DNA of 64,000 nt from an uncultured Bacteroidales bacterium. Lineage in GTDB: Bacteria > Bacteroidota > Bacteroidia > Bacteroidales > Muribaculaceae. The notes below the pieces were generated by a model that saw only the letters and a list, made by a program, of their open reading frames with translations, searched no databases and was not told the DNA's origin. The stretch spans positions 1 through 64,000 of the forward strand of contig CACZNH010000011.1 in the NCBI GenBank assembly GCA_902782465.1. Direction: 5' to 3'. Shown piece by piece: positions 17,304 to 26,795 of the stretch (position 1 is its first letter; each line of letters opens with the position of its first letter). The position numbers were made by a program, and so were the translations under genes.

Positions 17304-19228
17304 TGAAACATCTGATTAAACTGGTTGCGATAATCATGGCATTACTCGTACCAATGACTATCAACGCTCGCACTGGGGTCAATTACAGCCCCGGCGCGAG
17401 CGCCTTTACGATTGAGACCAACAGTGACGCCCAGCAGGTGAAACTGCGCATCTACAAGGATGGATTGGGCGGCAAACCCGTCAAGACCGTCAACATGAAG
17501 CGTGTGCAGGCTGGTGGAACCCTGTGGCAGGCCACCGTCAAGGGCGACCTCAAGGGCAAGTTCTACACCTTCGACGTGCAGTACGGCGGCAAGTTCCGCG
17601 GCGAGTGCCCGGGCATCTGGGCTACCGCTGTTGGCGTGAACGGCAAGCGCGGTGCCATCGTTGATATGGCACAGACCAATCCTCAGGATTGGAGTGCCGA
17701 CAAGCGACCTGCCATTGCTGCTAAGGACCTCATCATCTACGAGATGCACCATCGCGATTTCTCCATCGACGAGTCGGGCGGCTTTACCTATAGGGGCAAA
17801 TTCCTTGCCTTGACCGAGCCGCGCGCCATCGAGCACCTCAAGACCTTGGGTGTGAACGCTGTGCACATTCTGCCGTCGTTTGACTATGCCTCGGTCGATG
17901 AGACCCGTCTCGACGAGCCGCAGTATAACTGGGGTTATGACCCCGTGAACTACAACGTGCCCGAGGGCGGCTATTCCACCGACCCCTACAAGCCCGAGGT
18001 GCGCATCCGCGAATTCAAGCAGATGGTGCAGGCCCTCCATCAGGCTGGCATCAAGGTCATCCTCGACGTGGTCTATAACCACACCTGGAACATCGACGGC
18101 AGCACTTTCCAGCTCACCCGTCCCGACTATTTCTACCGCAAGAACACCGATGGCACCTACAGCAACGGTAGCGGCTGCGGCAACGAGACGGCGAGTGAGC
18201 GCGAAGCGATGCGCGAGTTCATGATTGAAAGTGTGAAATATTGGGTTGAGGAGTACCACATCGATGGCTTCCGATTCGACCTGATGGGTGTGCATGACAT
18301 CACGACGATGAACGCCATCCGCGCCGCTCTGCCCAGCGACATCTTCATCTATGGCGAGGGCTGGAGCGCCGGTAGTTGCGCCATTCCCGGCGAACAGCTG
18401 GCGATGAAGGCCAATATTCAGCAGATGCCCGGCATCGCCGCCTTTAGCGACGAAATCCGTGACGCCCTGCGCGGCCCCTGGGACAGCAACAGCAAGGCTG
18501 CCTTCCTGGGTGGTGTCAAGGGCAACGAGGAGAGCATCAAGTTCGGCATCGTGGGCGCCATCAAACATCCTGGCGTGGACTATAGCCAGGTGAATTACAG
18601 CAAGGCACCCTATGCCACCGAACCCACCCAGATGATTTCCTACGTCAGCTGCCATGACGACATGTGTCTGGTAGACCGCCTCCAGGCAAGCGTCAAGGAC
18701 ATTACCCTCGACGAACTCATTCGCCTCGACCTGCTGGCACAGACCGTCGTGATGACTTCGCAGGGCGTGCCGTTCATGCTCAGTGGTGAGGAGATGCTAC
18801 GCAACAAGAAGGGTGTCCACAACAGCTACGAGAGCCCTGACAGTATCAACCACCTCGACTGGGACAACCTGGAGCGTTACCCGCAGGTGATGGAGTATTA
18901 CCAGAACCTCATCGCCCTGCGCAAGGCACATCCCGCCTTCCACATGGGCAGTGCTGACATGGTGCGCCGCAACCTCGACTTCCTGCCTGGCGCCAACTGC
19001 CTCGTTGTCTACCACATCAACGGCAAGAAAGTGCCTGGTGAGACCTGGGGCGACATCTACGTTGCCTTCAATGCCCACAAGCGTGCCCGCACCATCGAAA
19101 TCCCCGACGGCACCTACACCGTCGTCTGCCGCAACATCAAGTGCGATAAGGACGGCCTCACCACGGTGAAAACCAAATCCGGCAAAGTCACCATCCCTCC
19201 CCAATCCGCACTAATCATCCACAATTAA
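17303..19228 (+). CDS. Type I pullulanase / GH13 alpha-1,6-glucosidase
   Basis: 641 aa with a Sec signal peptide (MKHLIKLVAIIMALLVPMTINA) and no lipobox, so periplasmic. A CBM48-like N-terminal domain (about 25-120) precedes the GH13 barrel. Catalytic residues: nucleophile D326 in FRFDLMGVHD, acid/base E352 in YGEGW, stabiliser D452 in SCHDDM. The YNWGYDP motif near residue 210 is the signature of type I pullulanases, which cleave alpha-1,6 branches in pullulan and limit dextrins. The ATG overlaps the malQ stop by one base. Together with the MFS carrier and amylomaltase it forms the intracellular side of starch breakdown. Confidence 0.9.
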   Translation: MKHLIKLVAIIMALLVPMTINARTGVNYSPGASAFTIETNSDAQQVKLRIYKDGLGGKPVKTVNMKRVQAGGTLWQATVKGDLKGKFYTFDVQYGGKFRGECPGIWATAVGVNGKRGAIVDMAQTNPQDWSADKRPAIAAKDLIIYEMHHRDFSIDESGGFTYRGKFLALTEPRAIEHLKTLGVNAVHILPSFDYASVDETRLDEPQYNWGYDPVNYNVPEGGYSTDPYKPEVRIREFKQMVQALHQAGIKVILDVVYNHTWNIDGSTFQLTRPDYFYRKNTDGTYSNGSGCGNETASEREAMREFMIESVKYWVEEYHIDGFRFDLMGVHDITTMNAIRAALPSDIFIYGEGWSAGSCAIPGEQLAMKANIQQMPGIAAFSDEIRDALRGPWDSNSKAAFLGGVKGNEESIKFGIVGAIKHPGVDYSQVNYSKAPYATEPTQMISYVSCHDDMCLVDRLQASVKDITLDELIRLDLLAQTVVMTSQGVPFMLSGEEMLRNKKGVHNSYESPDSINHLDWDNLERYPQVMEYYQNLIALRKAHPAFHMGSADMVRRNLDFLPGANCLVVYHINGKKVPGETWGDIYVAFNAHKRARTIEIPDGTYTVVCRNIKCDKDGLTTVKTKSGKVTIPPQSALIIHN

Positions 19229-19233
19229 TCCTT

Positions 19234-19263
19234 GATTAGTGATTAGAGATTAGAGATTAGAGA
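19234..19263. repeat. 7-bp tandem repeats (GATTAGA), left arm
   Basis: Four copies of GATTAGA/T stand between the pullulanase stop and the four-helix-bundle gene. They are the reverse complement of the larger array after that gene (19643-19729), so the gene is bracketed by inverted arrays. Confidence 0.75.
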
Positions 19264-19277
19264 AATGATACTGCAAG

Positions 19278-19646
19278 ATGGAATATCAATTTGAGAGATT
19301 AAATGCTTGGCAGGAATCCAGAAAACTGGTATTAGCTGTTTATCAGTTGCTCAAGAAATTCCCCAATGAGGAGCGATATGTGCTTTGTGACCAGTTGCGC
19401 CGCGCTGCGATTTCAGTTCCATCCAATATCGCTGAGGGTAATGGCCGTATATCAGTTAAAGAACAAATTCGTTTTTTGGAAATTGCATTTGGCTCAGTGA
19501 TGGAAATATATTGCCAGTTGCAAATCGCTGTTGACCTTGATTATATCTCAGATACAGACTTTAATCAAATAAAGCCTCTTATTTATAACACTTCAAAACT
19601 GATTAGTGGTTTGCGCTCAAGCAAAGTCAAACAATTACCACACTAA
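19278..19646 (+). CDS. Four-helix bundle protein (23S rRNA intervening-sequence protein family)
   Basis: 122 aa. Signature elements of the S23/IVP family are visible: FERLNAWQESRKLV at the start, LCDQLRRAAISVPSNIAEGNGR in the middle, and FLEIAFGSVMEIYCQLQIA. The family was first found in intervening sequences of 23S rRNA genes and folds as a pentameric four-helix bundle, with no known enzymatic activity. Such genes are frequently scattered singly in Bacteroidetes. Lower GC than its neighbours and the flanking inverted 7-bp arrays suggest insertion as a unit. Confidence 0.88.
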   Translation: MEYQFERLNAWQESRKLVLAVYQLLKKFPNEERYVLCDQLRRAAISVPSNIAEGNGRISVKEQIRFLEIAFGSVMEIYCQLQIAVDLDYISDTDFNQIKPLIYNTSKLISGLRSSKVKQLPH

Positions 19647-19729
19647 TTACTCACTAATCACTAATCACTAATCTCTAATCTCTAATCTCTAATCTCTAAT
19701 CTCTAATCGCTAATCTCTAATCGCTAATC
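19643..19729. repeat. 7-bp tandem repeats (CTAATCN), right array
   Basis: About twelve copies of CTAATCT/A/G in tandem, beginning inside the stop codon region of the four-helix-bundle gene and ending at the terminator hairpin at 19730. Such an array can gain or lose units by slippage. Confidence 0.85.
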
Positions 19730-19763
19730 AACAAGAAAGGAGGGTCAACCCTCCTTTCTTGTT
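19730..19763. terminator. Bidirectional intrinsic terminator
   Basis: Perfect 15-bp stem AACAAGAAAGGAGGG with a TCAA loop, followed by TTTT. It ends exactly at the ddl stop codon (19764) and serves ddl on the minus strand and the plus-strand transcript. Confidence 0.85.
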
Positions 19764-20765
19764 TTAAAACTGGTTCTCGACGATGTCGGTGAGGACGTCG
19801 GTTAGCGAGAGGCCGGCGGCGCGCACTTGCTGGGGGATGAAGCTGGTGACGGTCATGCCAGGCGTCGTGTTGATTTCCAGCAGGTTGATGTGGTCACTGC
19901 CGTCGGGGTTCTTGGTAATGATGTAGTCGATGCGGATGATGCCGTTGCAGTGCAGGATGTCGTAGATGCGCGACGTCTCGGCCTGCAGGGCGGCGGTCAG
20001 TTCATCGCTGATGCGGGCAGGGGTGATTTCCTCCACCTGGCCGTTATACTTGGCATCGTAGTCAAAGAACTCGTTGTCGGTCACTACCTCGGTAACGGGG
20101 AAAACGACCGATTTCTCCTTGGTCTTGTAGCAGCCCACGGTGACCTCGGTGCCATCAAGGAAACGCTCAATCATCACGTTATCGCACTGCTTGAAGGCGA
20201 ACTCCATCGCCTCGTCCAGCTGGTCGCAGCTTTTCACCTTGGTAACGCCAAAACTGGAACCGTCGGCTGTGGGCTTGACGAAGCAGGGCATACCCAAATA
20301 GTCTTTAACCTTCTCGGCAGTCCAGTCATGGGGCACGCCGCGGCGCACCTGGATGCTGTCGGGCACCGAGCAGCCGAAGGCCTTCAGGTAGTTGTTTAGC
20401 GCGAACTTGTGGAACGTCAACGCCTCGACCAGCACGTTGCAGGTGGAGTAGGGCAGGTCTATCATGTCAAAGTAGCCCTGCAGCACACCGTTCTCGCCAG
20501 GGGTGCCGTGGATGGTGATATAGGCGTAGTCAAAGCGGATTTTCTTGCCGTCCTTCATGAACGAGAAGTCGTTCTTGTCGATGGGGGGCGTGCTGCCGTC
20601 GGGCAGGTTCACGTGCCAGTCCTCTTTCCTGATAAGAACGATATAGACGTCATAACGCTCGTGGTCAAATGCCGAGTCGATGCCCTGTGCCGAACGCAGG
20701 GAAACCTCATATTCCGAGGAGTCGCCACCACACACGATGGCTATGGTTCTTTTGGTGTAGTTCAT
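19764..20765 (-). CDS. ddl: D-alanine-D-alanine ligase
   Basis: 333 aa cytoplasmic ATP-grasp enzyme that joins two D-alanines for peptidoglycan. Seen: N-terminal CGGDSSEYEVSLRSAQGI, the TIHGTPGENGVLQGYFDMIDLPY substrate loop, the FVKPTADGSSFGV ATP-grasp motif, and the metal/active-site strand IRIDYIITKN...LLEINTTPGMT. Length is normal. It is divergent from murF, the next enzyme in the pathway, with about 90 bp between the two starts. Confidence 0.96.
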   Translation of the reverse strand: MNYTKRTIAIVCGGDSSEYEVSLRSAQGIDSAFDHERYDVYIVLIRKEDWHVNLPDGSTPPIDKNDFSFMKDGKKIRFDYAYITIHGTPGENGVLQGYFDMIDLPYSTCNVLVEALTFHKFALNNYLKAFGCSVPDSIQVRRGVPHDWTAEKVKDYLGMPCFVKPTADGSSFGVTKVKSCDQLDEAMEFAFKQCDNVMIERFLDGTEVTVGCYKTKEKSVVFPVTEVVTDNEFFDYDAKYNGQVEEITPARISDELTAALQAETSRIYDILHCNGIIRIDYIITKNPDGSDHINLLEINTTPGMTVTSFIPQQVRAAGLSLTDVLTDIVENQF

Positions 20766-20794
20766 TATTTTGTGCGCACATTAATTTTCGGGTG

Positions 20795-20832
20795 CAAAAT
20801 TACACAATTTTTTGTGCTTTTTTGTATTTTTG
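20795..20832. promoter_or_regulatory. Divergent promoters of ddl and murF
   Basis: TAatTTTG on the minus strand (20802-20795) faces ddl, and TAttTTTG on the plus strand (20825-20832) faces murF. Both are 23-30 bp from their start codons. The two boxes are 22 bp apart, so RNA polymerases would compete at this site. Confidence 0.6.
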
Positions 20833-20854
20833 CAGCAAAATAACTGACATCATT

Positions 20855-22171
20855 ATGAACAGCAAGGAACTTTACGCAATCTACGAGCAACATCCTGTCA
20901 TCACCACCGACAGCCGCGAGTGCCCCGAGGGCAGCATCTTCATCGCCTTGAAGGGCGAAAGCTTTGACGGTAACCAGTTTGCCGCACAGGCGCTGGAAAA
21001 AGGCTGCGCCGTGGCCATTGTCGATGACGAGCAGGTATATAACGATTATCAGGGCCCGGGACAGATGGCTCTCGTGCCCGACACGCTGCAGGCCTACAAG
21101 GACATGGCGCGTGAGCACCGTCGCCGCTTCGACATTCCCGTCGTCGGCATCACCGGCACCAACGGCAAGACGACGACCAAGGAACTCGTGCGTGCCGTCA
21201 TCGGCGAGCGCTATGACGAGATGGCCACCGAGGGCAACTTCAACAACGACGTGGGTGTGCCCAAGACGCTGTTCCGCCTCAACGTCATGTGCGAAATCGC
21301 CATTGTCGAGATGGGTGCCAGCCACCCTGGCGACATCAAGACCCTTGTCGAGACTGCCGAGCCGACCTGCGGCCTTATCACCAACGTCGGCAAGGCCCAC
21401 CTGCAGGGATTCGGCTCGCTTGAGGGCGTTATCCGCACCAAGGGCGAACTCTATGACTATCTGGCCACCCAGCCTGGCAGCGTCATCTTTATCAATGCCG
21501 ACAACGAGCACCTGATGGGCATCCTCCCAAAGGGCGTCAAGGCCGAATTCTATACCCGGGATTTGAACCGCAAGGGTGCGAGTGTCTATGGCGAACTCAT
21601 CGCCTGTGACCCCTTCCTGCGCCTGCGCTGGAGAGATGGCGAGGCTGGCGAGTGGCATGAGGTGGCGACGCACCTCATCGGCAGCTACAACCTCGACAAT
21701 GTGCTGGCAGCCGTGACCGTGGGTCTGCACTTCGACATCACGCCCGAGCAGATTTGCCATGCCATCGAGAACTACGTGCCCTCCAACAACCGTTCCCAGC
21801 TCACCGAGACCGAGCACAACCACCTCATTGTGGACGCCTATAACGCCAACCCCACCTCGATGGCCGCCGCCCTCGACAACTTCAGCCTGATGCAGGTAAG
21901 CCCCAAGATGGCTATCCTGGGCGAGATGCGCGAGCTGGGCGACAGCAGCGCCGAGGAGCACCGCCGCGTGGTGGAGCACCTCAAGAACTGCCCTTTTGAC
22001 GAGGTATGGCTCGTGGGCCAGGAGTTCAAGGACATCGACTGTCCCTATCGCAAGTTTGACGACGTCGAGCAGGTCAAGGCCGCCATCACCGCGGCCCGCC
22101 CCGAGGGCCACTACATCCTCATCAAGGGCTCCAACGGCACTCGCCTCTTCCAGCTCCCCGCCTTGCTTTAA
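20855..22171 (+). CDS. murF: UDP-N-acetylmuramoyl-tripeptide--D-alanyl-D-alanine ligase
   Basis: 438 aa Mur ligase that adds the D-Ala-D-Ala made by Ddl to UDP-MurNAc-tripeptide. The ATP loop GITGTNGKTTTKE is near residues 98-110, followed by TEGNFNNDVGVP, the EMGASHPGDI motif, TNVGKAHLQGFGS, and the C-terminal domain ligand motif DAYNANPTSMAAAL. The open frame extends upstream to 20669 but overlaps ddl; I choose ATG 20855 because it starts MNSKELYAIYEQHP, fits MurF N-termini and lies just past a -7 box. Confidence 0.95.
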   Translation: MNSKELYAIYEQHPVITTDSRECPEGSIFIALKGESFDGNQFAAQALEKGCAVAIVDDEQVYNDYQGPGQMALVPDTLQAYKDMAREHRRRFDIPVVGITGTNGKTTTKELVRAVIGERYDEMATEGNFNNDVGVPKTLFRLNVMCEIAIVEMGASHPGDIKTLVETAEPTCGLITNVGKAHLQGFGSLEGVIRTKGELYDYLATQPGSVIFINADNEHLMGILPKGVKAEFYTRDLNRKGASVYGELIACDPFLRLRWRDGEAGEWHEVATHLIGSYNLDNVLAAVTVGLHFDITPEQICHAIENYVPSNNRSQLTETEHNHLIVDAYNANPTSMAAALDNFSLMQVSPKMAILGEMRELGDSSAEEHRRVVEHLKNCPFDEVWLVGQEFKDIDCPYRKFDDVEQVKAAITAARPEGHYILIKGSNGTRLFQLPALL

Positions 22172-22186
22172 CCCTTCCCAAATAAT

Positions 22187-22227
22187 AACAAGTCAGCCCC
22201 TCGTCATTCGCGAGGGGCTGACTTGTT
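22187..22227. terminator. Bidirectional intrinsic terminator
   Basis: Perfect 17-bp stem (22187-22203 with 22211-22227) around a 7-nt loop, between the convergent murF and C10 peptidase genes. Confidence 0.85.
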
Positions 22228-22291
22228 GTCGAGGGGGGCTCCCGTTGTCCCGTGGGCGGAGGCTCAGCCTCCGTCATCTCCGTCATCGTCT

Positions 22292-24652
22292 TCACCCCTG
22301 GGTGAGGATGATGCTGATGGTGGCGTTGATGTCGCTGATGTTGACCACCCCGTCGCCGTTCACGTCCCCGACGGGGTCATTGTTGCCGGTCAGAATCATG
22401 TTAATCAGCACATTGATGTCGCTGATGTTGACCACCCCGTCGCCATTGACATCACCCGTGATAGTGGCTGGCGGGAACATAATGGTGTAGGAACCGGTAC
22501 CCCTTATCGACTTCCTTTCACCCTCACTGTAGAAGAAGGCATAGGCAAAGTACTGCCAACCGTCGATGACATTGTCCAGATGGAAGGTCAACGTCTTGGA
22601 CTGCCTGGGCTCGAGGGTCAGATGCTGGGTAATCGACTGGATTCCGCTGCCGTGGCCCTCATAGGTCACTTTGTAGAGCGTGAAAATGATGTCCTCGTCA
22701 TAGGTCGTCGTGCCTGAGTTCCTGATGGTGACGGTTCCGCTGAAGTCCTTGGCGGTGATAATCTTATTGGCCGCATCGGTGACATTAAGTACATTGATGG
22801 AGCCTGTCAGGTTTGCCGCGGGCATCGGGTCGATGGAAACTACCTTCTCGGCCAGCACTTGCTTGCCATCCTCGTCAAGGGTGAACTTGAGGTTCACCTT
22901 GCCTTCTTTTTCGGGCATATAGCACATGGCGAAATCGCGCGTCTGGCCGTGCGGGAAATCGGCCAATCCCACCGATACCACCTTGTCCTCGGCGAACATA
23001 TAGATGATGTCGTTGCTGGTATAGCCGTTATTGGTCATGTTCAGGGTGAGATCCACGGGCCTGTTGGGATGCATGTTGCCCTTGACATCGATGCTGTTGA
23101 CCTTATAGTCGGGGGTCAAGGCGTTGCTGTAGCAGGTAAAGGTACAATTATTGCCGTTGATGGTGACCTCAATGAAGTTGACATCGTTGCCGGGGCAGGG
23201 CTTCCAGTTGGTGGAATTCAACTCGCTGTAGAGGGGGATGATGCGGTAGGTGCCATTCGGGATGCCGCTGCCCAGTGACAATGTCCTAGAGAGGGAGGTG
23301 TAATACCAGCTCTCCAGTTTTTCCTTGACGCCTGACTGCATAACCTTGAGCAGCTCTCCGTTATGATACAGGCCCCATGCATAGTTGAATCCGACTGTTC
23401 GTGTCGTGCCATTCAGGAACTGGGTCTCTTGAGTCACCTTGAAATCCTGGTCCATCGAGGTGCGGGTATTGACGGTATTCTCGATCTTGATGCCCCTGTC
23501 GTGAATAATCAGGCCCATTTCGGTTGACGTGTTGGGGTGCAGTCCCACAATCACGGCTTGTCTCAGGACGTAGCCGTGTGACTCATCAGCACTGCCAGGG
23601 GCAGCTTGATCAGGATTCAGGATGTTCAGCAGGAAGTAGCCGTTGTCCGAGCCGTTCCAGCCCCAATTGATGTGGAACATGCCATTGCCGTCATATCCGT
23701 CACAGATAAAGGCATGGCCGCCAGACAGTTGGCTGGCGCTGTAGATGACGGGACGGCGGGCCTTCAGTTCGTTGAGAATCAGGTTCTCCCACTGCTCGGT
23801 GGAATAGTAAGTGCGGTACATGAACTGGGCTTCAGGAGAGTAGTCGAAGTACTGCGGCATTACGTCGCACAGATCGATGGTTGAAGCCGATGAGGTCTTC
23901 TCCTTGAAGTCCATTTGTACCGCCTGAGCACAGTAGAGACACAGTGTTGCTACAGCCAGGGGCGAGGGCTCGACGGTATCACTGATGAGATAGTTGTCAC
24001 GCATCAACTGCCAGTTAAAGGTGACAGGCTCCAGAGCAGGCATATTGTATTTCAGCGTCTTGGACACATAACCAGGAATCGGTTTCGTCGGTTGTTTAGG
24101 CCATTGCCAGTAATACATCACCTGGGCTGCTGCTGTCGCCACACAGCCCACCAGGGCGTGAGTGCCGTTGGAGCGGTAGGGCAGCAGGATGTTGTAGGGC
24201 GGGTTCTGCGACCAGTTGGCCTTTACCAGTGGGGCGATGGGTTGGGCTGTCTTGATGTGGCTTGCCTTAGTGGCACCCTCGTCCAGGGCGGCAACTTGGG
24301 CGGCATAGCTGTCGAGCCAAGCCTGCATGGCTTCAGGCACATTGTCGTGGTCAAAGTAGCCCTCATCGCTATAGCCCAGCACCTGCGGCACACGGTCATC
24401 ACCGGCAACGATGACATATCCGTCACCCACGTCTCCAGCATTGAACACATAGTAGGGCGCTGCTTCACCAGCCTTAGTGCTCGGAGCCCGATGCGCAAGG
24501 CACGGGCCGGCACTGATGCCAGTCATGAAATGGCTGGACATAAAACTCGAGGCAATCTGCCGTGCCTCACCCTCGCTGACGCTTTCCGCCCACACGGAAC
24601 TCAGGAATGAAAGACACGTTATAAAAATAGAGATAAGGATACGGATTCTCAT
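22292..24652 (-). CDS. C10 family cysteine peptidase (streptopain-like) with C-terminal dockerin
   Basis: 786 aa secreted protease precursor. Signal peptide about 1-22, Spi-type inhibitory prodomain about 23-130 (RQIASSFM...YYVFNAGDVGDGYVIVAGDD...VLGYSDEG). The catalytic cysteine is C170 in HALVGCVATAAAQVMYYW and the histidine H313 in SGGHAFICDGYDG, with the supporting Trp in HINWGWNG. Beta-rich domains follow. Residues about 731-786 are a complete dockerin: two DVNGDGVVNISDIN calcium loops. Related enzymes are streptopain, prevotella interpain and Bacteroides C10 proteases, which cleave host or microbial proteins. The dockerin suggests attachment to another surface protein. Single gene; promoter box at 24687-24694. 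Confidence 0.92.
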   Translation of the reverse strand: MRIRILISIFITCLSFLSSVWAESVSEGEARQIASSFMSSHFMTGISAGPCLAHRAPSTKAGEAAPYYVFNAGDVGDGYVIVAGDDRVPQVLGYSDEGYFDHDNVPEAMQAWLDSYAAQVAALDEGATKASHIKTAQPIAPLVKANWSQNPPYNILLPYRSNGTHALVGCVATAAAQVMYYWQWPKQPTKPIPGYVSKTLKYNMPALEPVTFNWQLMRDNYLISDTVEPSPLAVATLCLYCAQAVQMDFKEKTSSASTIDLCDVMPQYFDYSPEAQFMYRTYYSTEQWENLILNELKARRPVIYSASQLSGGHAFICDGYDGNGMFHINWGWNGSDNGYFLLNILNPDQAAPGSADESHGYVLRQAVIVGLHPNTSTEMGLIIHDRGIKIENTVNTRTSMDQDFKVTQETQFLNGTTRTVGFNYAWGLYHNGELLKVMQSGVKEKLESWYYTSLSRTLSLGSGIPNGTYRIIPLYSELNSTNWKPCPGNDVNFIEVTINGNNCTFTCYSNALTPDYKVNSIDVKGNMHPNRPVDLTLNMTNNGYTSNDIIYMFAEDKVVSVGLADFPHGQTRDFAMCYMPEKEGKVNLKFTLDEDGKQVLAEKVVSIDPMPAANLTGSINVLNVTDAANKIITAKDFSGTVTIRNSGTTTYDEDIIFTLYKVTYEGHGSGIQSITQHLTLEPRQSKTLTFHLDNVIDGWQYFAYAFFYSEGERKSIRGTGSYTIMFPPATITGDVNGDGVVNISDINVLINMILTGNNDPVGDVNGDGVVNISDINATISIILTQG

Positions 24653-24686
24653 AATGGCACTATGAATTAGAGATTATCTTATTTTG

Positions 24687-24694
24687 CAAATTTA
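24687..24694 (-). promoter_or_regulatory. Putative -7 box of the C10 peptidase gene
   Basis: TAaaTTTG on the minus strand, 34 bp before the start codon at 24652. Confidence 0.5.
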
Positions 24695-24774
24695 GACATA
24701 ATTATTGAGTTTTATGACAATCTAGATAAAGAAATATTTTTTTTGCGGTTGCTCTGGGTAATTAGACGCAAGAT

Positions 24775-24804
24775 TTTGCGTCTCTACTTTTTTTTGTACC
24801 TTTG
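24775..24804 (+). promoter_or_regulatory. Upstream argS promoter (P1)
   Basis: TTTG (24775-24778), an 18-bp spacer and TAccTTTG (24797-24804). A second, better spaced promoter lies 80 bp downstream. Confidence 0.55.
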
Positions 24805-24852
24805 CCAATTAATTGGCGAAGGTAGGCTGCGTCTCGGGAATGCTCAAATAAA

Positions 24853-24884
24853 TTTGGCATTCCGCTCAACTTGCACTACCTTTG
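24853..24884 (+). promoter_or_regulatory. Proximal argS promoter (P2)
   Basis: TTTG (24853-24856), a 20-bp spacer and TAccTTTG (24877-24884) match the Bacteroidetes consensus exactly. The ATG is 29 bp downstream. Confidence 0.8.
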
Positions 24885-24913
24885 CAGTTTGAATTGTAAA
24901 ACTTAGAGGAATT

Positions 24914-26698
24914 ATGTCGATTGATCAGATATTGGCTGAGGCTACCGCGGTGGCGGTGAAGGAGTTGTATGGCGTGGATTTTCCCGCCGAGAAGATTGTT
25001 CCCCAGACGACCAAGAAGGAGTTTGAGGGCAATGAGACGATTGTGGTGTTCCCGTTCCTGAAGGCATCACGCAAGGCGCCCGACGTGACGGCTCAGGAGA
25101 TTGGCGAGCACATGCTGGCCCACTGCGACGCCGTTGAGAAGTTCAACGTCATCAAGGGTTTCTTGAACATCACCATCAAGCCGTCGTTCTGGACGAGCGT
25201 GCTCAAGCACGTTGCCGAGACGCCCGACTATGGCTTCAAGGCAGCTGCCGACGATAGCCAGCTGGTGATGATTGAGTACTCGTCGCCCAACACCAACAAG
25301 CCCCTGCACCTGGGCCACGTGCGCAATAACCTGCTGGGCTACAGTCTCTCCAAGATTATGGAGGCCAACGGCTACAAGGTGGTAAAGACCAACATCGTCA
25401 ACGACCGCGGCATCCACATCTGCAAGTCGATGCTTGCCTGGCTCAAGTGGGGCAACGGCGCCACGCCCGAGTCTGCCCGTAAGAAGGGTGACCACCTCAT
25501 CGGCGACTTCTATGTGGCATTTGACAAGCACTACAAGGCCGAAATCAAGGAACTCATCGACAAGGGCATGCCCCCCGAGGAGGCCGAGAAAGAGGCGCCC
25601 CTCATCAAGGAGGCACACGACATGCTGCGCCGCTGGGAGGCTGGCGACCCCGAAGTTCGCGCCCTGTGGGAGCGGATGAACGGCTGGGTATATGCCGGTT
25701 TTGACGAGACCTACCGCCGCATGGGCGTTTCGTTCGACAAAATCTACTACGAGAGCGACACTTATCTCGTGGGCCGCGACACCGTGCTCGAGGGCCTCAA
25801 GAAGGGCATCTTCTACCGCAAGGACGACAATAGCGTGTGGGCCGACCTCACGCCCGACGGTCTGGACCACAAGCTGTTGCTGCGCAGCGACGGCACGTCG
25901 GTCTATATGACCCAGGACATCGGTACCGCCCAACTGCGCTACAAGGACTATCCCATCGACCAGATGATTTATGTCGTGGGCAATGAGCAGAACTACCACT
26001 TCCAGGTGCTCTCGCTGCTGCTCGACAAGCTGGGCTTCAAGTGGGGCAAGGACCTGGTACACTTCTCCTACGGTATGGTCGAACTGCCCAATGGCAAGAT
26101 GAAGTCTCGCGAGGGCACTGTCGTCGATGCCGACGAGCTGATGGACGAGATGATTGCCACGGCAACCGACATGGCCAACGAGCCCGGCCGCCTGCAGGGC
26201 GTGCCCGAGGACGAGCGCGACGACGTGCTGCGCATGATTGGCCTGGGTGCCTTGAAGTACTTCATCCTCAAGGTGGACCCCAGGAAGACCATGCTGTTCG
26301 ACCCCAGCGAGTCCATCGACTTCAACGGCAACACCGGTCCCTTCATCCAGTACACCTATGCCCGCATCCAGTCGGTGCTGCGCAAGTGCTGCGATGACTA
26401 CAAGGCCGTGGACATCAGCACCGTGGCTCCCAACGAGAAGGAGACCTCGCTGATTCAGAAGCTTGCCGACTTCACCACTGTCGTTGCCGATGCCGGCCGC
26501 AACTACAGCCCCGCCCTCATCGCCAACTACGTCTATGACCTGGCCAAGGAGTACAACCAGTTCTACCACGACTGCAGCATCCTTAAGGAGCAGGACACCG
26601 CCGTGCGCTGCTTCCGCCAGCTGCTGAGCGAGACCGTGGCCGACGTCATCAAGCGCGGCATGTCGCTCCTGGGCATCGAAATGCCCTCTCGCATGTAG
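24914..26698 (+). CDS. argS: Arginyl-tRNA synthetase
   Basis: 594 aa class I aminoacyl-tRNA synthetase charging tRNA-Arg. Visible: the N-terminal arginyl-tRNA-specific domain (about 1-110), the HIGH-type motif in SPNTNKPLHLGHVRNN, the KMSKS-equivalent region GKMKSREGTVVDADEL, and the alpha-helical DALR anticodon-binding domain ending in GIEMPSRM. Length is normal. A GC-rich 7-bp hairpin (26704-26721) stands between it and the next gene, which may read through. Confidence 0.96.
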   Translation: MSIDQILAEATAVAVKELYGVDFPAEKIVPQTTKKEFEGNETIVVFPFLKASRKAPDVTAQEIGEHMLAHCDAVEKFNVIKGFLNITIKPSFWTSVLKHVAETPDYGFKAAADDSQLVMIEYSSPNTNKPLHLGHVRNNLLGYSLSKIMEANGYKVVKTNIVNDRGIHICKSMLAWLKWGNGATPESARKKGDHLIGDFYVAFDKHYKAEIKELIDKGMPPEEAEKEAPLIKEAHDMLRRWEAGDPEVRALWERMNGWVYAGFDETYRRMGVSFDKIYYESDTYLVGRDTVLEGLKKGIFYRKDDNSVWADLTPDGLDHKLLLRSDGTSVYMTQDIGTAQLRYKDYPIDQMIYVVGNEQNYHFQVLSLLLDKLGFKWGKDLVHFSYGMVELPNGKMKSREGTVVDADELMDEMIATATDMANEPGRLQGVPEDERDDVLRMIGLGALKYFILKVDPRKTMLFDPSESIDFNGNTGPFIQYTYARIQSVLRKCCDDYKAVDISTVAPNEKETSLIQKLADFTTVVADAGRNYSPALIANYVYDLAKEYNQFYHDCSILKEQDTAVRCFRQLLSETVADVIKRGMSLLGIEMPSRM

Positions 26699-26795
26699 TG
26701 TATTGCGGGCTATTGCCCGCAGAGGAGAGCAATTGGCATGGTAATTGCAGATTAATGCTGAAGACAGAAAACTGACAATAGAAAACAAAAGAATT

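Noticed and set aside
19643-19729. Possible CRISPR array
   Set aside because: The repeats are 7-bp direct tandem copies without spacers, and no cas genes are nearby.
20669-20854. Upstream extension of murF to 20669
   Set aside because: The extra 62 residues overlap ddl, contain no MurF-like sequence, and a -7 box stands inside them.
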